A DNA stretch of 64,000 bases from Constantimarinum furrinae (GCF_014295415.1 NZ_CP052909.1:1674001-1738000); one strand, 5' to 3'; positions 7,020 through 15,324 are shown, numbered from the stretch's first letter. Program-made: numbers and translations. Notes: generated by a model not told the origin, from the sequence alone.

Positions 7020-8819
7020 ATGAAAGTAAACAAATCAACCGGGCTCCAATTTTTACTGATCTTTTTGTTCAGTATGCTTTTTTTGTCTTGCCAAAAAGAA
7101 GAAGAGATCTTCATAGACGATAATGAAGAAGAAACGATTACGGCAAATTCTACACTTACTAATTTGTTGATTCGAACATCTCAGAATTCAGGAGTTATAG
7201 ATAATATAATTGACGGTAACAGCTGCAGTACTTTAGTTTACCCTGTCACTGTTTTTGCAAACGGTCAGGAAGTCGTCTTACAAAGTGTCGAGGATCTACA
7301 GATCGTTCAGAATATATTCAATCAGTTTCCCAACGATCCCGATACCTTAGAGATCGTTTTTCCGATTATGCTGATGTTGGAAGATTTTTCTCAGGTGACC
7401 ATTAATGATCAAGCCGAACTTGACGCTTTGATTGAGGCATGTGAAAACGGAGGTGGTAATTCAGCTATAGCCTGTTTAGACATAATCTATCCGGTGACGT
7501 TCTTTATCTACGACGATAATCAGCAGCAAATAGGGACTCAAACAGTGAATAATGATCTAGAGCTCTTTATATTTTTATCCACACTTGAAAATGGAGAATT
7601 TATCAGTATCGATTTTCCTGTATCGGTTGTACTAGAGGATGGCTCCATAGTATTGGTGAATTCCAACCAGGAGTTAGAACAACTGATCACCGAATGTGTA
7701 AATAATAGTGGGGGGACTCCGGATCCTATAAATGAGGAACAATTTGAGTTAGATCTCACGACCGATGTGTGGTACATTACCTATTTCTTTGATGATTTTG
7801 ATGAGACCTCAAATTATTCCGGTTATGAATTTAGCTTCGAAACGAACAATACTGCCCAGGCGAATAATGGTTCGAATACGGTTAATGGTACATGGAATTT
7901 TTCAGGCGGAGCGATGCCGAGACTCGATCTTTTCTTCGGAACCACGATACCCTTTGATGAATTGGACGAAGATTGGGAGATACTGGAAGCTACTTCAGAG
8001 ATTATAAGATTAAGACATAATAGCGGAGGAACTGGCGGAATCGATCTTTTAACCTTCGAAAGATCTCCAAACAGTGGAACTAATAATACGATCAATCAGT
8101 TTATTGAAGATCTAACCACCGGAGAATGGTATGTAAATCTCCTGTTAAAAAGCGGCGATGATGATACCTGCGAATTTGCAGACTATGTATTCACCTACTT
8201 TGTAAATGGGACTGCCACTGCGGTTAGCCCATCGAATACGAGAAATGGATTCTGGACTGTGGAATCCAACAATGGTGTCTTGAGTCTGATTCTTAATTTC
8301 GACAACTCGGGAAGCGGCTCATTCAGTGACCTCAATGATGACTGGGAAGTGCTGGAATTTGATCTCGACCATATTGATCTTCGTGATACCGGCAGTGGTG
8401 GAGGGAATCCCGATCTGTTAAACTTCGGAAGAAACCCTGCTACCGGCTGTGGTGGTGGAGGTGGGGGTACTAACCCCGATCCTCAGGAACTCAGGGATTT
8501 TATGCAGGACGGAACGTGGTTCGTAGAATTGTTTTTGGATAATGGCGATGATGAAACAGCCGAATTTAACGGATACGATTTTAATTTCTTGTCCAACCAA
8601 AGTGTTTCGGCTTTCAATGGTTCACAAACGGTTAACGGAATATGGATCATCACTGTAATTGGTCAGGATCTCAACTTTGAATTCGATATGGACAGTCCGT
8701 TAAACGGTGCCGATGACGACGAATATAAGGTACTTCAATATACCGAAACTTCAGTAACTCTGGTTACTCTCGACAGTAGCAATAATATTGAAGACACATT
8801 GAAATTTAAGAAAAATTAA
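7020..8819 (+). CDS. Multidomain surface lipoprotein (2 YPV domains, 3 lipocalin-like repeats)
   Basis: A 599-residue lipoprotein. The lipobox ends at Cys24 (FLSC) and is followed by QKEEE, which matches the lysine-plus-acidic export signal known for surface-exposed lipoproteins of Flavobacteriia. Two domains of about 75 residues follow (about 68-142 and 148-228), each with YPV, a QTV/ELF-type segment and a DG..V.VN..ELE..I motif. Three repeats of about 105 residues then occupy 245-352, 363-470 and 490-599. Each repeat has a W, a D/E-rich turn, a G(Y)xF strand, NGxW, DDW(E/D) and a final LxF, a pattern like lipocalin-type beta barrels in Bacteroidota. A Gly-rich linker separates repeats two and three. 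It starts 24 bases after ECF site A. The function is unknown; surface binding or adhesion is a guess. Confidence 0.8.
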   Translation: MKVNKSTGLQFLLIFLFSMLFLSCQKEEEIFIDDNEEETITANSTLTNLLIRTSQNSGVIDNIIDGNSCSTLVYPVTVFANGQEVVLQSVEDLQIVQNIFNQFPNDPDTLEIVFPIMLMLEDFSQVTINDQAELDALIEACENGGGNSAIACLDIIYPVTFFIYDDNQQQIGTQTVNNDLELFIFLSTLENGEFISIDFPVSVVLEDGSIVLVNSNQELEQLITECVNNSGGTPDPINEEQFELDLTTDVWYITYFFDDFDETSNYSGYEFSFETNNTAQANNGSNTVNGTWNFSGGAMPRLDLFFGTTIPFDELDEDWEILEATSEIIRLRHNSGGTGGIDLLTFERSPNSGTNNTINQFIEDLTTGEWYVNLLLKSGDDDTCEFADYVFTYFVNGTATAVSPSNTRNGFWTVESNNGVLSLILNFDNSGSGSFSDLNDDWEVLEFDLDHIDLRDTGSGGGNPDLLNFGRNPATGCGGGGGGTNPDPQELRDFMQDGTWFVELFLDNGDDETAEFNGYDFNFLSNQSVSAFNGSQTVNGIWIITVIGQDLNFEFDMDSPLNGADDDEYKVLQYTETSVTLVTLDSSNNIEDTLKFKKN

Positions 8820-8840
8820 AAAAAAATAAAAAAGCTAGTA

Positions 8841-9323
8841 ATGATGAAAAAGAGATTTATTGGATTAGTGATGGTGATTTCCTGGGTGTTGGTCGTAGCT
8901 TGTTCTACAGATGACTCCTCAAACCCCAACAGTGCAAGTGCAGATCAAATTGCGGAAACCGCAATGAGTGGCAGCTGGGAGATCACTTATTTTTATGATT
9001 CAGACAAGGTTGAAACCGGTGACTTTAGTGGTTTTAGTTTCACTTTTCATGATGATGGATCGTTAGTTGCGGTTAATGGCAACACTACGGTTACCGGAAC
9101 CTGGTCTGTATCAAACAGCAGTAGCTCGTCAAGCGACGACGATGGAAGCTCTAATAGCAGCAGTGCAGACTTCAATATATTCTTTCCGGTGCCGGAGTCT
9201 AACAAATTTGAAGACCTAAATGACGACTGGGATATTATAAGTGTATCTCAAAATGAGATCAAACTCATAGACGTAAGTGGCGGAAATGGAGGTACCGATT
9301 ACCTCACTTTCACCAAGATCTAA
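8841..9323 (+). CDS. Small surface lipoprotein with one lipocalin-like repeat
   Basis: A 160-residue lipoprotein whose lipobox ends at Cys21 (VVAC) followed by STDDSS, acidic residues typical of surface export. It holds a single copy (about 40-160) of the repeat found three times in each of the two flanking large lipoproteins: W..TYFYDSD, F.GFSFTF, VNGNTTV.GTW, EDLNDDWDI and a terminal GGNGGTDYLTF. A Ser/Asp-rich low-complexity loop (about 92-112) is inserted in the middle of the domain. It starts 21 bases after the previous gene with no promoter box of its own, so it is cotranscribed with it. The likely role is a single-domain partner of the larger proteins. Confidence 0.8.
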   Translation: MMKKRFIGLVMVISWVLVVACSTDDSSNPNSASADQIAETAMSGSWEITYFYDSDKVETGDFSGFSFTFHDDGSLVAVNGNTTVTGTWSVSNSSSSSSDDDGSSNSSSADFNIFFPVPESNKFEDLNDDWDIISVSQNEIKLIDVSGGNGGTDYLTFTKI

Positions 9324-9338
9324 CATAGTTGTTTCATT

Positions 9339-9462
9339 AAGGCACTCAACGATAGGGATTCAAATGAAATCATGCTTTTGGCTTCGATATGATAATTTTC
9401 AAGCATAAGTATAGAATGAAGATGCATCGAAAAATTTGGAAGAGATCTATATTGAGTGCCTT
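9339..9462 (+). other. Structured 124-nt element with perfect 11-bp terminal inverted repeats
   Basis: AAGGCACTCAA at 9339-9349 is the exact reverse complement of TTGAGTGCCTT at 9452-9462. After a small internal loop the stem continues (ATAG at 9352-9355 with CTAT at 9447-9450). Inside are further complementary words (ATGCTT with AAGCAT, TTCGAT with ATCGAA). It lies in the otherwise empty 449-base gap between lipoprotein genes. It may be a small RNA or 3-prime UTR structure of the lipoprotein transcript, or a MITE-like remnant. No target-site duplication was seen at its ends. Confidence 0.45.
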
Positions 9463-9531
9463 CTTTTAACACCACCTTTTTAAGCAAACCTACTTGACCT
9501 AAAATTCCCTAATTTTTTTGCCCCGTTTATG

Positions 9532-9565
9532 ATCATCCGGATCCTTTCCCGGATGATTTTTTTTT
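9532..9565 (+). terminator. Rho-independent terminator after the 7020-9323 lipoprotein operon
   Basis: A 9-bp stem, ATCATCCGG (9532-9540) with CCGGATGAT (9549-9557), closes an 8-base loop and runs into a tract of T residues to 9565. It is 209 bases after the stop codon at 9323, which leaves the 124-nt structured element inside the transcript. The rest of the gap up to 9712 is A/T-rich with nothing else recognisable. Confidence 0.85.
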
Positions 9566-9712
9566 GTTAAATCCCTACATTTTTTATCTCCATTCTACTT
9601 TGAAAAATCCGCATATCATTTTTATTATTTGTTCAGTAAAACTTAGATCATTACTATAAAAAATAATATAAAAACTTGAAAAACAGATTATTAAAAATTA
9701 TTTCAGAATTAG

Positions 9713-9742
9713 GGTAGGGCTTTTTTCATTTGGTTTGTTCTA
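9713..9742 (+). promoter_or_regulatory. Putative ECF sigma promoter of lipoprotein gene 9773 (site C)
   Basis: GGTAGGG (9713-9719), 16 bases, TGTTCTA (9736-9742); the ATG follows 30 bases later. Outside the two boxes its sequence differs from sites A and B, so the shared boxes and spacing are not explained by a recent copy of the whole leader. Confidence 0.65.
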
Positions 9743-9772
9743 TTCGTATATAACCCAAAATTAAAAATTGCT

Positions 9773-11299
9773 ATGAAAAAATTAACCAAAATTTCCTTTT
9801 ACATTTTACTTTGTGTGGGATTTGTTTTAACCTCTTGTTCGGAAGAAGAATTACCCCTGGAAGATAATGGAGAAGTTGTTGCAGTAGACTCTCAACTTAC
9901 AAATTTGATGGTGCGTACCTCATCTGAAAACAATGCCCCGGATTCTATCGATTGTATCGATTTTGTTTACCCGATCTCATTTTTTATCTATGATGCCAAT
10001 AATCAGCAGACAGGTACACAAACGGTGAACAGCGATGTAGAGTTGTTCCTGTTTCTGTCAGGATTAACCCCCGGGAGCACTGTAGCTATAGATTTCCCTA
10101 TCTCTGTGATCCTTCAGGATGGTTCTATAGTGGAGGTTAACAGCAATACCGAGCTTGCTACACTAATCTCTAATTGTGCTTCAGGAGGAGGAAATCAAGT
10201 TCCGTCAAACCTCGAAGACATCCTTACAAGCGGTAGCTGGTTTGTCACTTACTTTTTCGACGATGTAGAAGAAACAAGTAACTACGCAGGTTATGAGTTC
10301 AACTTTAATTCAGATAATACGGCCCTTGCAAACAATGGTACTAACAATGTAAACGGTACCTGGAGCCTTACAGGCAGCAGCACTCCCGATCTTAATCTAT
10401 TCTTCGGAACCACAAACCCGTTTGACGAACTCAATGAAGACTGGGATATTATTGAAGCGACCAACGATATCATTCGTTTAAAGCACATAAGCGGTGGCAA
10501 TGGCGATGTAGATTTTCTAACTTACGAACGTACTCCTAATAGCGGAGGCGGTGGCGGAGGAGGAACCGGTGGTGGTTCCGGAACCCTAGTAGAAACACTG
10601 GTGGACGGTGTTTGGTATGTTAATCTTCTCGAAGATGATGGCAACAATGAAACCTGTCATTTCCAGGCTTATGAGTTTACCTTTAACGCTAATCAAACGG
10701 TAATTGCGGTGAGCCCAAACAACACAAAAAATGGTAGTTGGGCTGTGACCAACAGTAGTAGCGGACAGGACCTGGTATTGAATTTCCAGACCACAGGAAG
10801 TAACGATCCATTCGATGATCTTAATGACGACTGGGATCTTATTTCCTTTGATGCTCAAAGTATAAGCCTAATTGATATAAGTGGTGGTAACGGTGGCACC
10901 GATTACCTTACCTTCGGAAGAAATCCCTATACGGGCTGCACAGGCGGCGGTGGCGGTACTCAGGGTCTTGTTGATGTATTATCAGACGGACAATGGTTTG
11001 TACAAAGCTATATAGACGATGGTGATGATGAAACCTACCATTATACCTCCTATACCATTGTTTTTAACATTGATGGCACCGTAGTCGCTACGAATAGTAA
11101 TGGTGCTATTAACGGAACATGGAATGTGACCAACAGCAGCAGCGGACTCGATCTTGTACTTAACTTCGGCGGACAGATTCCTTTTGATGAATTTAATGAC
11201 GATTGGGATGTTTCAAATTATACGACAACCCTGGTGGAATTATTTGATGTAAGCGGCGGTAATGGTGGAACCGACTACTTAACCTTTGCCAAACTTTAA
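9773..11299 (+). CDS. Multidomain surface lipoprotein (1 YPV domain, 3 lipocalin-like repeats)
   Basis: A 508-residue paralogue of the protein at 7020-8819. The lipobox ends at Cys22 (LTSC) followed by SEEE, an acidic surface-export signal. It has one YPI-type domain (about 62-143; FFIYDANNQQTGTQTVN, then DGSIVEVNSN), followed by three lipocalin-like repeats at about 148-253, 275-385 and 398-508. Each ends in LxxxSGGNGGxDxLTF or a close variant. Gly-rich linkers (one run near residues 258-268) join the repeats. Its first repeat is closest to the first repeat of the 7020 protein (EETSNYAGYEF against DETSNYSGYEF), so the whole architecture was duplicated, with one YPV domain gained or lost. It has its own ECF-type promoter and its own terminator. 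Confidence 0.8.
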   Translation: MKKLTKISFYILLCVGFVLTSCSEEELPLEDNGEVVAVDSQLTNLMVRTSSENNAPDSIDCIDFVYPISFFIYDANNQQTGTQTVNSDVELFLFLSGLTPGSTVAIDFPISVILQDGSIVEVNSNTELATLISNCASGGGNQVPSNLEDILTSGSWFVTYFFDDVEETSNYAGYEFNFNSDNTALANNGTNNVNGTWSLTGSSTPDLNLFFGTTNPFDELNEDWDIIEATNDIIRLKHISGGNGDVDFLTYERTPNSGGGGGGGTGGGSGTLVETLVDGVWYVNLLEDDGNNETCHFQAYEFTFNANQTVIAVSPNNTKNGSWAVTNSSSGQDLVLNFQTTGSNDPFDDLNDDWDLISFDAQSISLIDISGGNGGTDYLTFGRNPYTGCTGGGGGTQGLVDVLSDGQWFVQSYIDDGDDETYHYTSYTIVFNIDGTVVATNSNGAINGTWNVTNSSSGLDLVLNFGGQIPFDEFNDDWDVSNYTTTLVELFDVSGGNGGTDYLTFAKL

Positions 11300-11326
11300 T
11301 TAGCTGTTTTTTTGCCCCTAAAGGAG

Positions 11327-11353
11327 CCGACTGTGAAAGCAGTCGGTTTTTTT
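11327..11353 (+). terminator. Rho-independent terminator of lipoprotein gene 9773
   Basis: A 7-bp stem CCGACTG (11327-11333) with CAGTCGG (11340-11346), a 6-base loop, then seven T residues. It marks the end of the sigma-controlled plus-strand arm. Confidence 0.88.
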
Positions 11354-11360
11354 ATTTGTT

Positions 11361-11756
11361 TTATTCTTTCAACGAATTTAAGACACGTTCCAAATCACCT
11401 CTCTGTTTTGAACGCAGTAAGGTTACGCGCTTAGATCCGTTTTCAGTAGTAGCATACAAAACCGAAGTACCCATTGTTCTTTTTGAGGTGTGTACTTCAG
11501 TATTCTGAAACAATTCAGTTGCCAGCTCCGAAATTTCCTTAAAGTCTTCTTCAGTAATAGACACGGTCACTTTTTCTCCACCACTATAAGTTCCTGAAGA
11601 GCTTTCAACAGGAGTAATTGGCACGTATCTTATTTCTTTGGGTGAAATATCAAACACATTATTATTCTGGTCGGTATAGGTATAGGTAGTCATAATTTTG
11701 GTCCCGCATTGCAACGCCAGAAAACAGGATAATAATAAGAGTCTAGCCTTGTTCAC
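11361..11756 (-). CDS. Small lipoprotein of unknown function
   Basis: A 131-residue protein with a short lipoprotein signal (lipobox LALQC, Cys at 17). The mature part begins Thr-rich and contains a Glu-rich helical segment (TEEDFKEISELATELF) followed by two strands and a closing amphipathic helix (LRSKQRGDLERVLNSL). I do not recognise the family. Its start is 5 bases after the stop of the M28 peptidase gene, so the two are very likely one transcript with the peptidase first. A periplasmic or outer-membrane location follows from the lipobox. Confidence 0.65.
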   Translation of the reverse strand: MNKARLLLLSCFLALQCGTKIMTTYTYTDQNNNVFDISPKEIRYVPITPVESSSGTYSGGEKVTVSITEEDFKEISELATELFQNTEVHTSKRTMGTSVLYATTENGSKRVTLLRSKQRGDLERVLNSLKE

Positions 11757-11761
11757 CTGTA

Positions 11762-13249
11762 TTATTCGTTATACAACCTCTCACCGGCTTCTTCATATTT
11801 ATCCCCCTTTTTCCAGAATGGTGTTACCGGATCATTTGCTATTAGTCTACCTGCAAGCACATATGCCCTGAAGAATTTTTCAAGATACTCATAATCCAGA
11901 CTATCTGCGTGGTCTCCGGGGCGGTGATAATATTTAGTAACATCTCCGTCAAATGATGAAAATCCCAATGAAAATGTAGGTGCTGGAATCCCTTTTGCTG
12001 CAAAATGAACGTTGTCACTTCGGTCAAATAGCCCTTGTTCGGGAGCAGGATCATCGGTGGCTTTAAGACCAAATTCCTTCACAGCATTCTTTATATTTTC
12101 TGATGCCGTGGTTCGATCTAACCCGATTATAGTGGCCAAGGCTGTATTGTTATAACCGGCGTTATCGCTATTAAAGCAAAAAACCATCTGATTAAGAGGA
12201 AGCACAGGATGCTCTACATAATAATTACTTCCCAGCAGTCCCTTTTCTTCTCCGGTAAACAAAATAAACAGGGCAGACCGCTTCGTTGGATATTTGGCAA
12301 GATTTTCGGCCATACTTAATACGGTGGTAGCTCCCACGGCATTGTCCCGGGCACCATTGTAAATATTATCGCCTGTCTCATCGGGTGTACCTACCCCAAC
12401 GTGGTCGTAGTGCGCCGAATAGATGATATATTCATTTTTAAGTTTTGGGTCTGTTCCTTCAACCACACCGATCACGTTTTGAGTAGTGATGAGTTCCGTT
12501 CTTGGAGCGCCAACCAACAGAGCTCCTGTTAACTTCGGACTTTTTTCTAATTTACCGGTATGGATCCCTCCTTTATCGAGAGCCCACATATATAAAAAGT
12601 CATCGGTACCCTGGTCATTATCCTGAGAATTATTTTCCTTAACCATTTCCAGACGAACCCCCGTAAAATTATGTTCTATAAATCCCCAGATATTATCATC
12701 GGTATCAATAAACTCAACTAATCCTTTTGCGCCGGCTTTGCGGGCTAATTGAATTTTCTCGTCTTTAAATCCAAATGCCTGTCGGGCATCTTTGGACGTA
12801 GGACTTCCGGCCTTTACGACCACAAGTTTTCCGTCCACATTTGCATTTTCATAGTCACTCTCTAGTCCATGGCCTAAAAATATTGCCTCTCCTTTAAATT
12901 CGGTTAGCGTAGGCTGAATAGCCACATTATCCTTGTATTCAGTTCCGTTTATGGAAAATGTATTTTTTCGTGGAGGAATTACCTTCTTCAGTTGAAATTC
13001 CTGATAATAAGTGCCTGTTTTAGGATTGGGTTTAACTCCATAGCGTCTAAAGCTATTCGCCAGATAGGCAGCCGCGATCTTGTTCTCAGCGGTACCTGTT
13101 TCTCGCCCTTTTAATAGATCATCGGCCAAAAAGTAAATATGGCCCTCAATATTGTTTTTTGAAATGGTTTCCAGTACTTTTTCCTTATCAGTTTGAGCAA
13201 ATACCACGCTTACACTAAAAGCGAACAGGATAAATATGATTTTTTTCAT
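11762..13249 (-). CDS. Secreted M28-family aminopeptidase with PA domain
   Basis: A zinc-dependent exopeptidase of about 495 residues. The frame opens at 13291, but the ATG at 13249 begins a good signal peptide (MKKIIFILFAFSVSVVFAQ) and is preferred. Residues about 85-235 hold a protease-associated insert. The catalytic domain has the M28 metal-binding pattern: SAHYDHVGVG (first His and Asp), NGARDNAVGATTVL (bridging Asp), FTGEEKGLLGS (catalytic Glu and ligand), FNSDNAGYN and a late H in FAAKGIPAPTFS..YHRPGDHAD. It probably removes N-terminal residues from peptides in the periplasm or outside the cell. It leads a two-gene unit with the small lipoprotein downstream. Confidence 0.9.
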   Translation of the reverse strand: MKKIIFILFAFSVSVVFAQTDKEKVLETISKNNIEGHIYFLADDLLKGRETGTAENKIAAAYLANSFRRYGVKPNPKTGTYYQEFQLKKVIPPRKNTFSINGTEYKDNVAIQPTLTEFKGEAIFLGHGLESDYENANVDGKLVVVKAGSPTSKDARQAFGFKDEKIQLARKAGAKGLVEFIDTDDNIWGFIEHNFTGVRLEMVKENNSQDNDQGTDDFLYMWALDKGGIHTGKLEKSPKLTGALLVGAPRTELITTQNVIGVVEGTDPKLKNEYIIYSAHYDHVGVGTPDETGDNIYNGARDNAVGATTVLSMAENLAKYPTKRSALFILFTGEEKGLLGSNYYVEHPVLPLNQMVFCFNSDNAGYNNTALATIIGLDRTTASENIKNAVKEFGLKATDDPAPEQGLFDRSDNVHFAAKGIPAPTFSLGFSSFDGDVTKYYHRPGDHADSLDYEYLEKFFRAYVLAGRLIANDPVTPFWKKGDKYEEAGERLYNE

Positions 13250-13336
13250 GAAGTTATATTTTAGAATTTCAAATATACGGGATGAATACAAATAACGGTA
13301 TCCGTCACAACCCTATTTATATCATTAAATTGAGAA

Positions 13337-13774
13337 TTATTTCGACTTACTGTGTTCGGCGCTTACCATCCATTGAATTCCAAAACGATCTTTGCACATA
13401 CCGAAATAAGATTCCCAGAAAGTATCGGCCATAGGCATGATCACATAGCCTTTGTCACTAAGTTTCTTGAAGATTTCGTCTGCTTTGTCACGCTTTTCGA
13501 CGTTTATAGAAATAGAGAAATTGGAGCCGGCCACTGCCTTATGTCCAAAATTCTCTGAGGTATCACTTCCCATTAAAACACTATGGTCTCCTATGGGTAA
13601 GGAAACGTGCATAATTAAATCTCTGTCTTCTTCAGAAACAGGATATTCAGGATCGGGTGGCATTTCTCCAAAGCGACTTAATGTTTGAAAATCACCTCCA
13701 AATATTCCTTTGTACAGAGTAAACGCTGCTTCGCAATCGCCATTAAATGTGAGATATGGATGAATTGATGTCAT
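13337..13774 (-). CDS. PhnB-like VOC superfamily protein
   Basis: A 145-residue cytoplasmic protein of the glyoxalase/bleomycin-resistance (VOC) fold, PhnB subgroup (often listed with 3-demethylubiquinone methyltransferase-like proteins). The opening SIHPYLTFNGDCEAAFTLYK and the late TFWESYFGMCKDRFGIQWMV are the family's hallmark strings. The DUF-type VOC repeats bind metal in some relatives, but no enzymatic activity can be assigned here. It lies 14 bases downstream of the lipoprotein gene at 13789-14295 on the same strand and may be cotranscribed with it, although a functional link is not obvious. Confidence 0.85.
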   Translation of the reverse strand: MTSIHPYLTFNGDCEAAFTLYKGIFGGDFQTLSRFGEMPPDPEYPVSEEDRDLIMHVSLPIGDHSVLMGSDTSENFGHKAVAGSNFSISINVEKRDKADEIFKKLSDKGYVIMPMADTFWESYFGMCKDRFGIQWMVSAEHSKSK

Positions 13775-13788
13775 AATTTAAGATTTGT

Positions 13789-14295
13789 TTATCGCTCTTC
13801 TTTATTTCTACGGAAGGTCATTTTGGTTGAAATTCGTTCTAACCCGTCTAATTGGATGGTGCGTGACAGAATTAACGCATACAAAGTATCCCTTCGCGTT
13901 GATTTTTCTGAAACTATATCGAAGCTCAGTTTTAATTCGGTTACCGAATCATTGAGCCTGCGTGCTTCAGATATCGGTGATATATTTCTGATATCGATTT
14001 TTAAACTATCTGAAAAAATGTCGATATCATCTTCAGATAAAGCTTCCAATTTTTCCGTTATACCTGACTTGAATTCCGGGTGTTGCTGCTGTAGCAATTT
14101 CAGATCCACATATTCCTGAAGCTTTTGTTTTGCAATTGCCTCATAGTCCACAGTTTTCCCATCATCAACTTCAGCAACGGCCTCTTCCAATTCCTCTTCG
14201 GCCACATCTGAGGCCTTCAGACTTTCCGAATTATAACTGTTGTTACAGGAAACTGTTACCAAAATTACGAATAGTATGTATAAAAAGCCTTTCAT
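13789..14295 (-). CDS. Lipoprotein sharing its N-terminal motif with the divergent DUF4349 protein
   Basis: A 168-residue lipoprotein with signal MKGFLYILFVILVTVSC (Cys17). Just after the cysteine it reads NNSYNSESLKASDV, close to NNGSYSENLKVADV at the same place in the DUF4349 protein at 15325-16191. An acidic stretch (EEELEEAVAEVDD) follows, then an alpha/beta region of unknown family. Its ATG overlaps the TGA of the upstream gene (ATGA at 14292-14295), so translation of the two is probably coupled. The shared lead sequence and divergent arrangement suggest that the three genes at 13.8-16.2 kb act together in the envelope; the function is unknown. Confidence 0.65.
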   Translation of the reverse strand: MKGFLYILFVILVTVSCNNSYNSESLKASDVAEEELEEAVAEVDDGKTVDYEAIAKQKLQEYVDLKLLQQQHPEFKSGITEKLEALSEDDIDIFSDSLKIDIRNISPISEARRLNDSVTELKLSFDIVSEKSTRRDTLYALILSRTIQLDGLERISTKMTFRRNKEER

Positions 14296-15191
14296 TTCAC
14301 TATGAATTTCAGTTTTACAATTTGTCCGTTCCTATAGGTTTTATCCAAAATTTCAATGTTCTTCAGACTACTGGTGGGGATAGTAAGTTTGCTTATAAAA
14401 TCTTCTCTGGAATACATTTCAATCCCACTTTGCTGCGGGTAGATCTGATAAATTTGAGCATTTTCTGAGATCATCGAACGTAATTGCTCCTTCCGTTTTT
14501 CCCAGTCACTCACATTACCATTACTGTAATATTGCAGCATAAGAGCGTAGTCATCTGTACTTAGCCGGACTACCGGATTGTTACCGGTATTGATATGCCT
14601 AATGATCGTATCGGTCTTATGATACGGAGACTGTACTACGAATTTTATAATGTCATCATGGGTTTCATAAGTAAAGCATCCGTTGCTGTCGGTTTTGAGA
14701 TAAACAGGCGATTGTCCTTCTGTTAGTATCTTAATATCCAATGTTACAGTTGAAATGGCCTCGTTTTGATCCTCATCGACCATACAAAAGCGAAATTCGT
14801 GAGTGCCGTTTAAAGAATAATACAGTATTGAAATTCCAATAAGTAACCCAATAAAGATAAGATACATTATGGCTTTGGTATTCTTCTTTTGCTTTATAAA
14901 TGACGGTCCGTGCTTTGTTTTAAATTCATTCCAATTTGAATATCCCGTATAATTGCTCAACAAATTGAGCATATCGATACGCGGTAGCTTATGGGGTTCG
15001 TTCTTAAAATAGGTGTAAAACCATTTTTCACTGACCCTCGCTTTGGTTTTGCTGAAGAGATCCTCCTGAAACGCAACAATATCTTCCCCTTTCCAATCTT
15101 TCATTGAAGCAGGAGCATGGTGTTTACTTAAAAAAGTGAGGGCAATTTCCTTTTTTAAGGTAGTAAAGAGATGTTTGTTTGAAGGATTCAA
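14292..15191 (-). CDS. Single-pass membrane protein with N-terminal helical domain
   Basis: A 299-residue protein. Residues 1-95 form a helical domain common in Bacteroidota, with VSEKWFYTYFKN, LPRIDMLNLLSNYTGY and W.EFK as landmarks. It resembles small effector-associated or HTH-like domains, but I cannot name it. One transmembrane helix follows (about 110-130, AIMYLIFIGLLIGISILYYS). The outer part (135-205) has a carboxypeptidase-regulatory-like or PEGA-like beta domain (SPVYLKTDSNGCFTYET), then a C-terminal region to 299. It could sense a periplasmic state and signal inward. It overlaps the downstream lipoprotein gene by 4 bases and is divergent from the DUF4349 gene at 15325. Confidence 0.65.
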   Translation of the reverse strand: MNPSNKHLFTTLKKEIALTFLSKHHAPASMKDWKGEDIVAFQEDLFSKTKARVSEKWFYTYFKNEPHKLPRIDMLNLLSNYTGYSNWNEFKTKHGPSFIKQKKNTKAIMYLIFIGLLIGISILYYSLNGTHEFRFCMVDEDQNEAISTVTLDIKILTEGQSPVYLKTDSNGCFTYETHDDIIKFVVQSPYHKTDTIIRHINTGNNPVVRLSTDDYALMLQYYSNGNVSDWEKRKEQLRSMISENAQIYQIYPQQSGIEMYSREDFISKLTIPTSSLKNIEILDKTYRNGQIVKLKFIVK

Positions 15192-15324
15192 AGAGTTATA
15201 AATTACTGATTATAAGTTTATTAAAAATTGTAAAATAATTTACAAAGGGTTTACTACCGCTTTGCAAAGCCTCCTGCCGTTGGCTGAATAAGTTTGTCTC
15301 AGTAATCCTTAAAAATATAAAATT

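Noticed and set aside
10540-10590. Glycine-codon run in the lipoprotein gene as a frameshift-prone error or sequence artefact.
   Set aside because: The frame continues normally on both sides and a similar Gly-rich linker stands between repeats in the paralogue at 7020.
13250-13291. Longer start of the M28 peptidase at 13291.
   Set aside because: The added 14 residues would precede a good signal peptide; the ATG at 13249 fits the export signal. The same reasoning moved the starts of the genes ending at 2899, 16251, 18342, 24245, 41290, 55299 and 59615.
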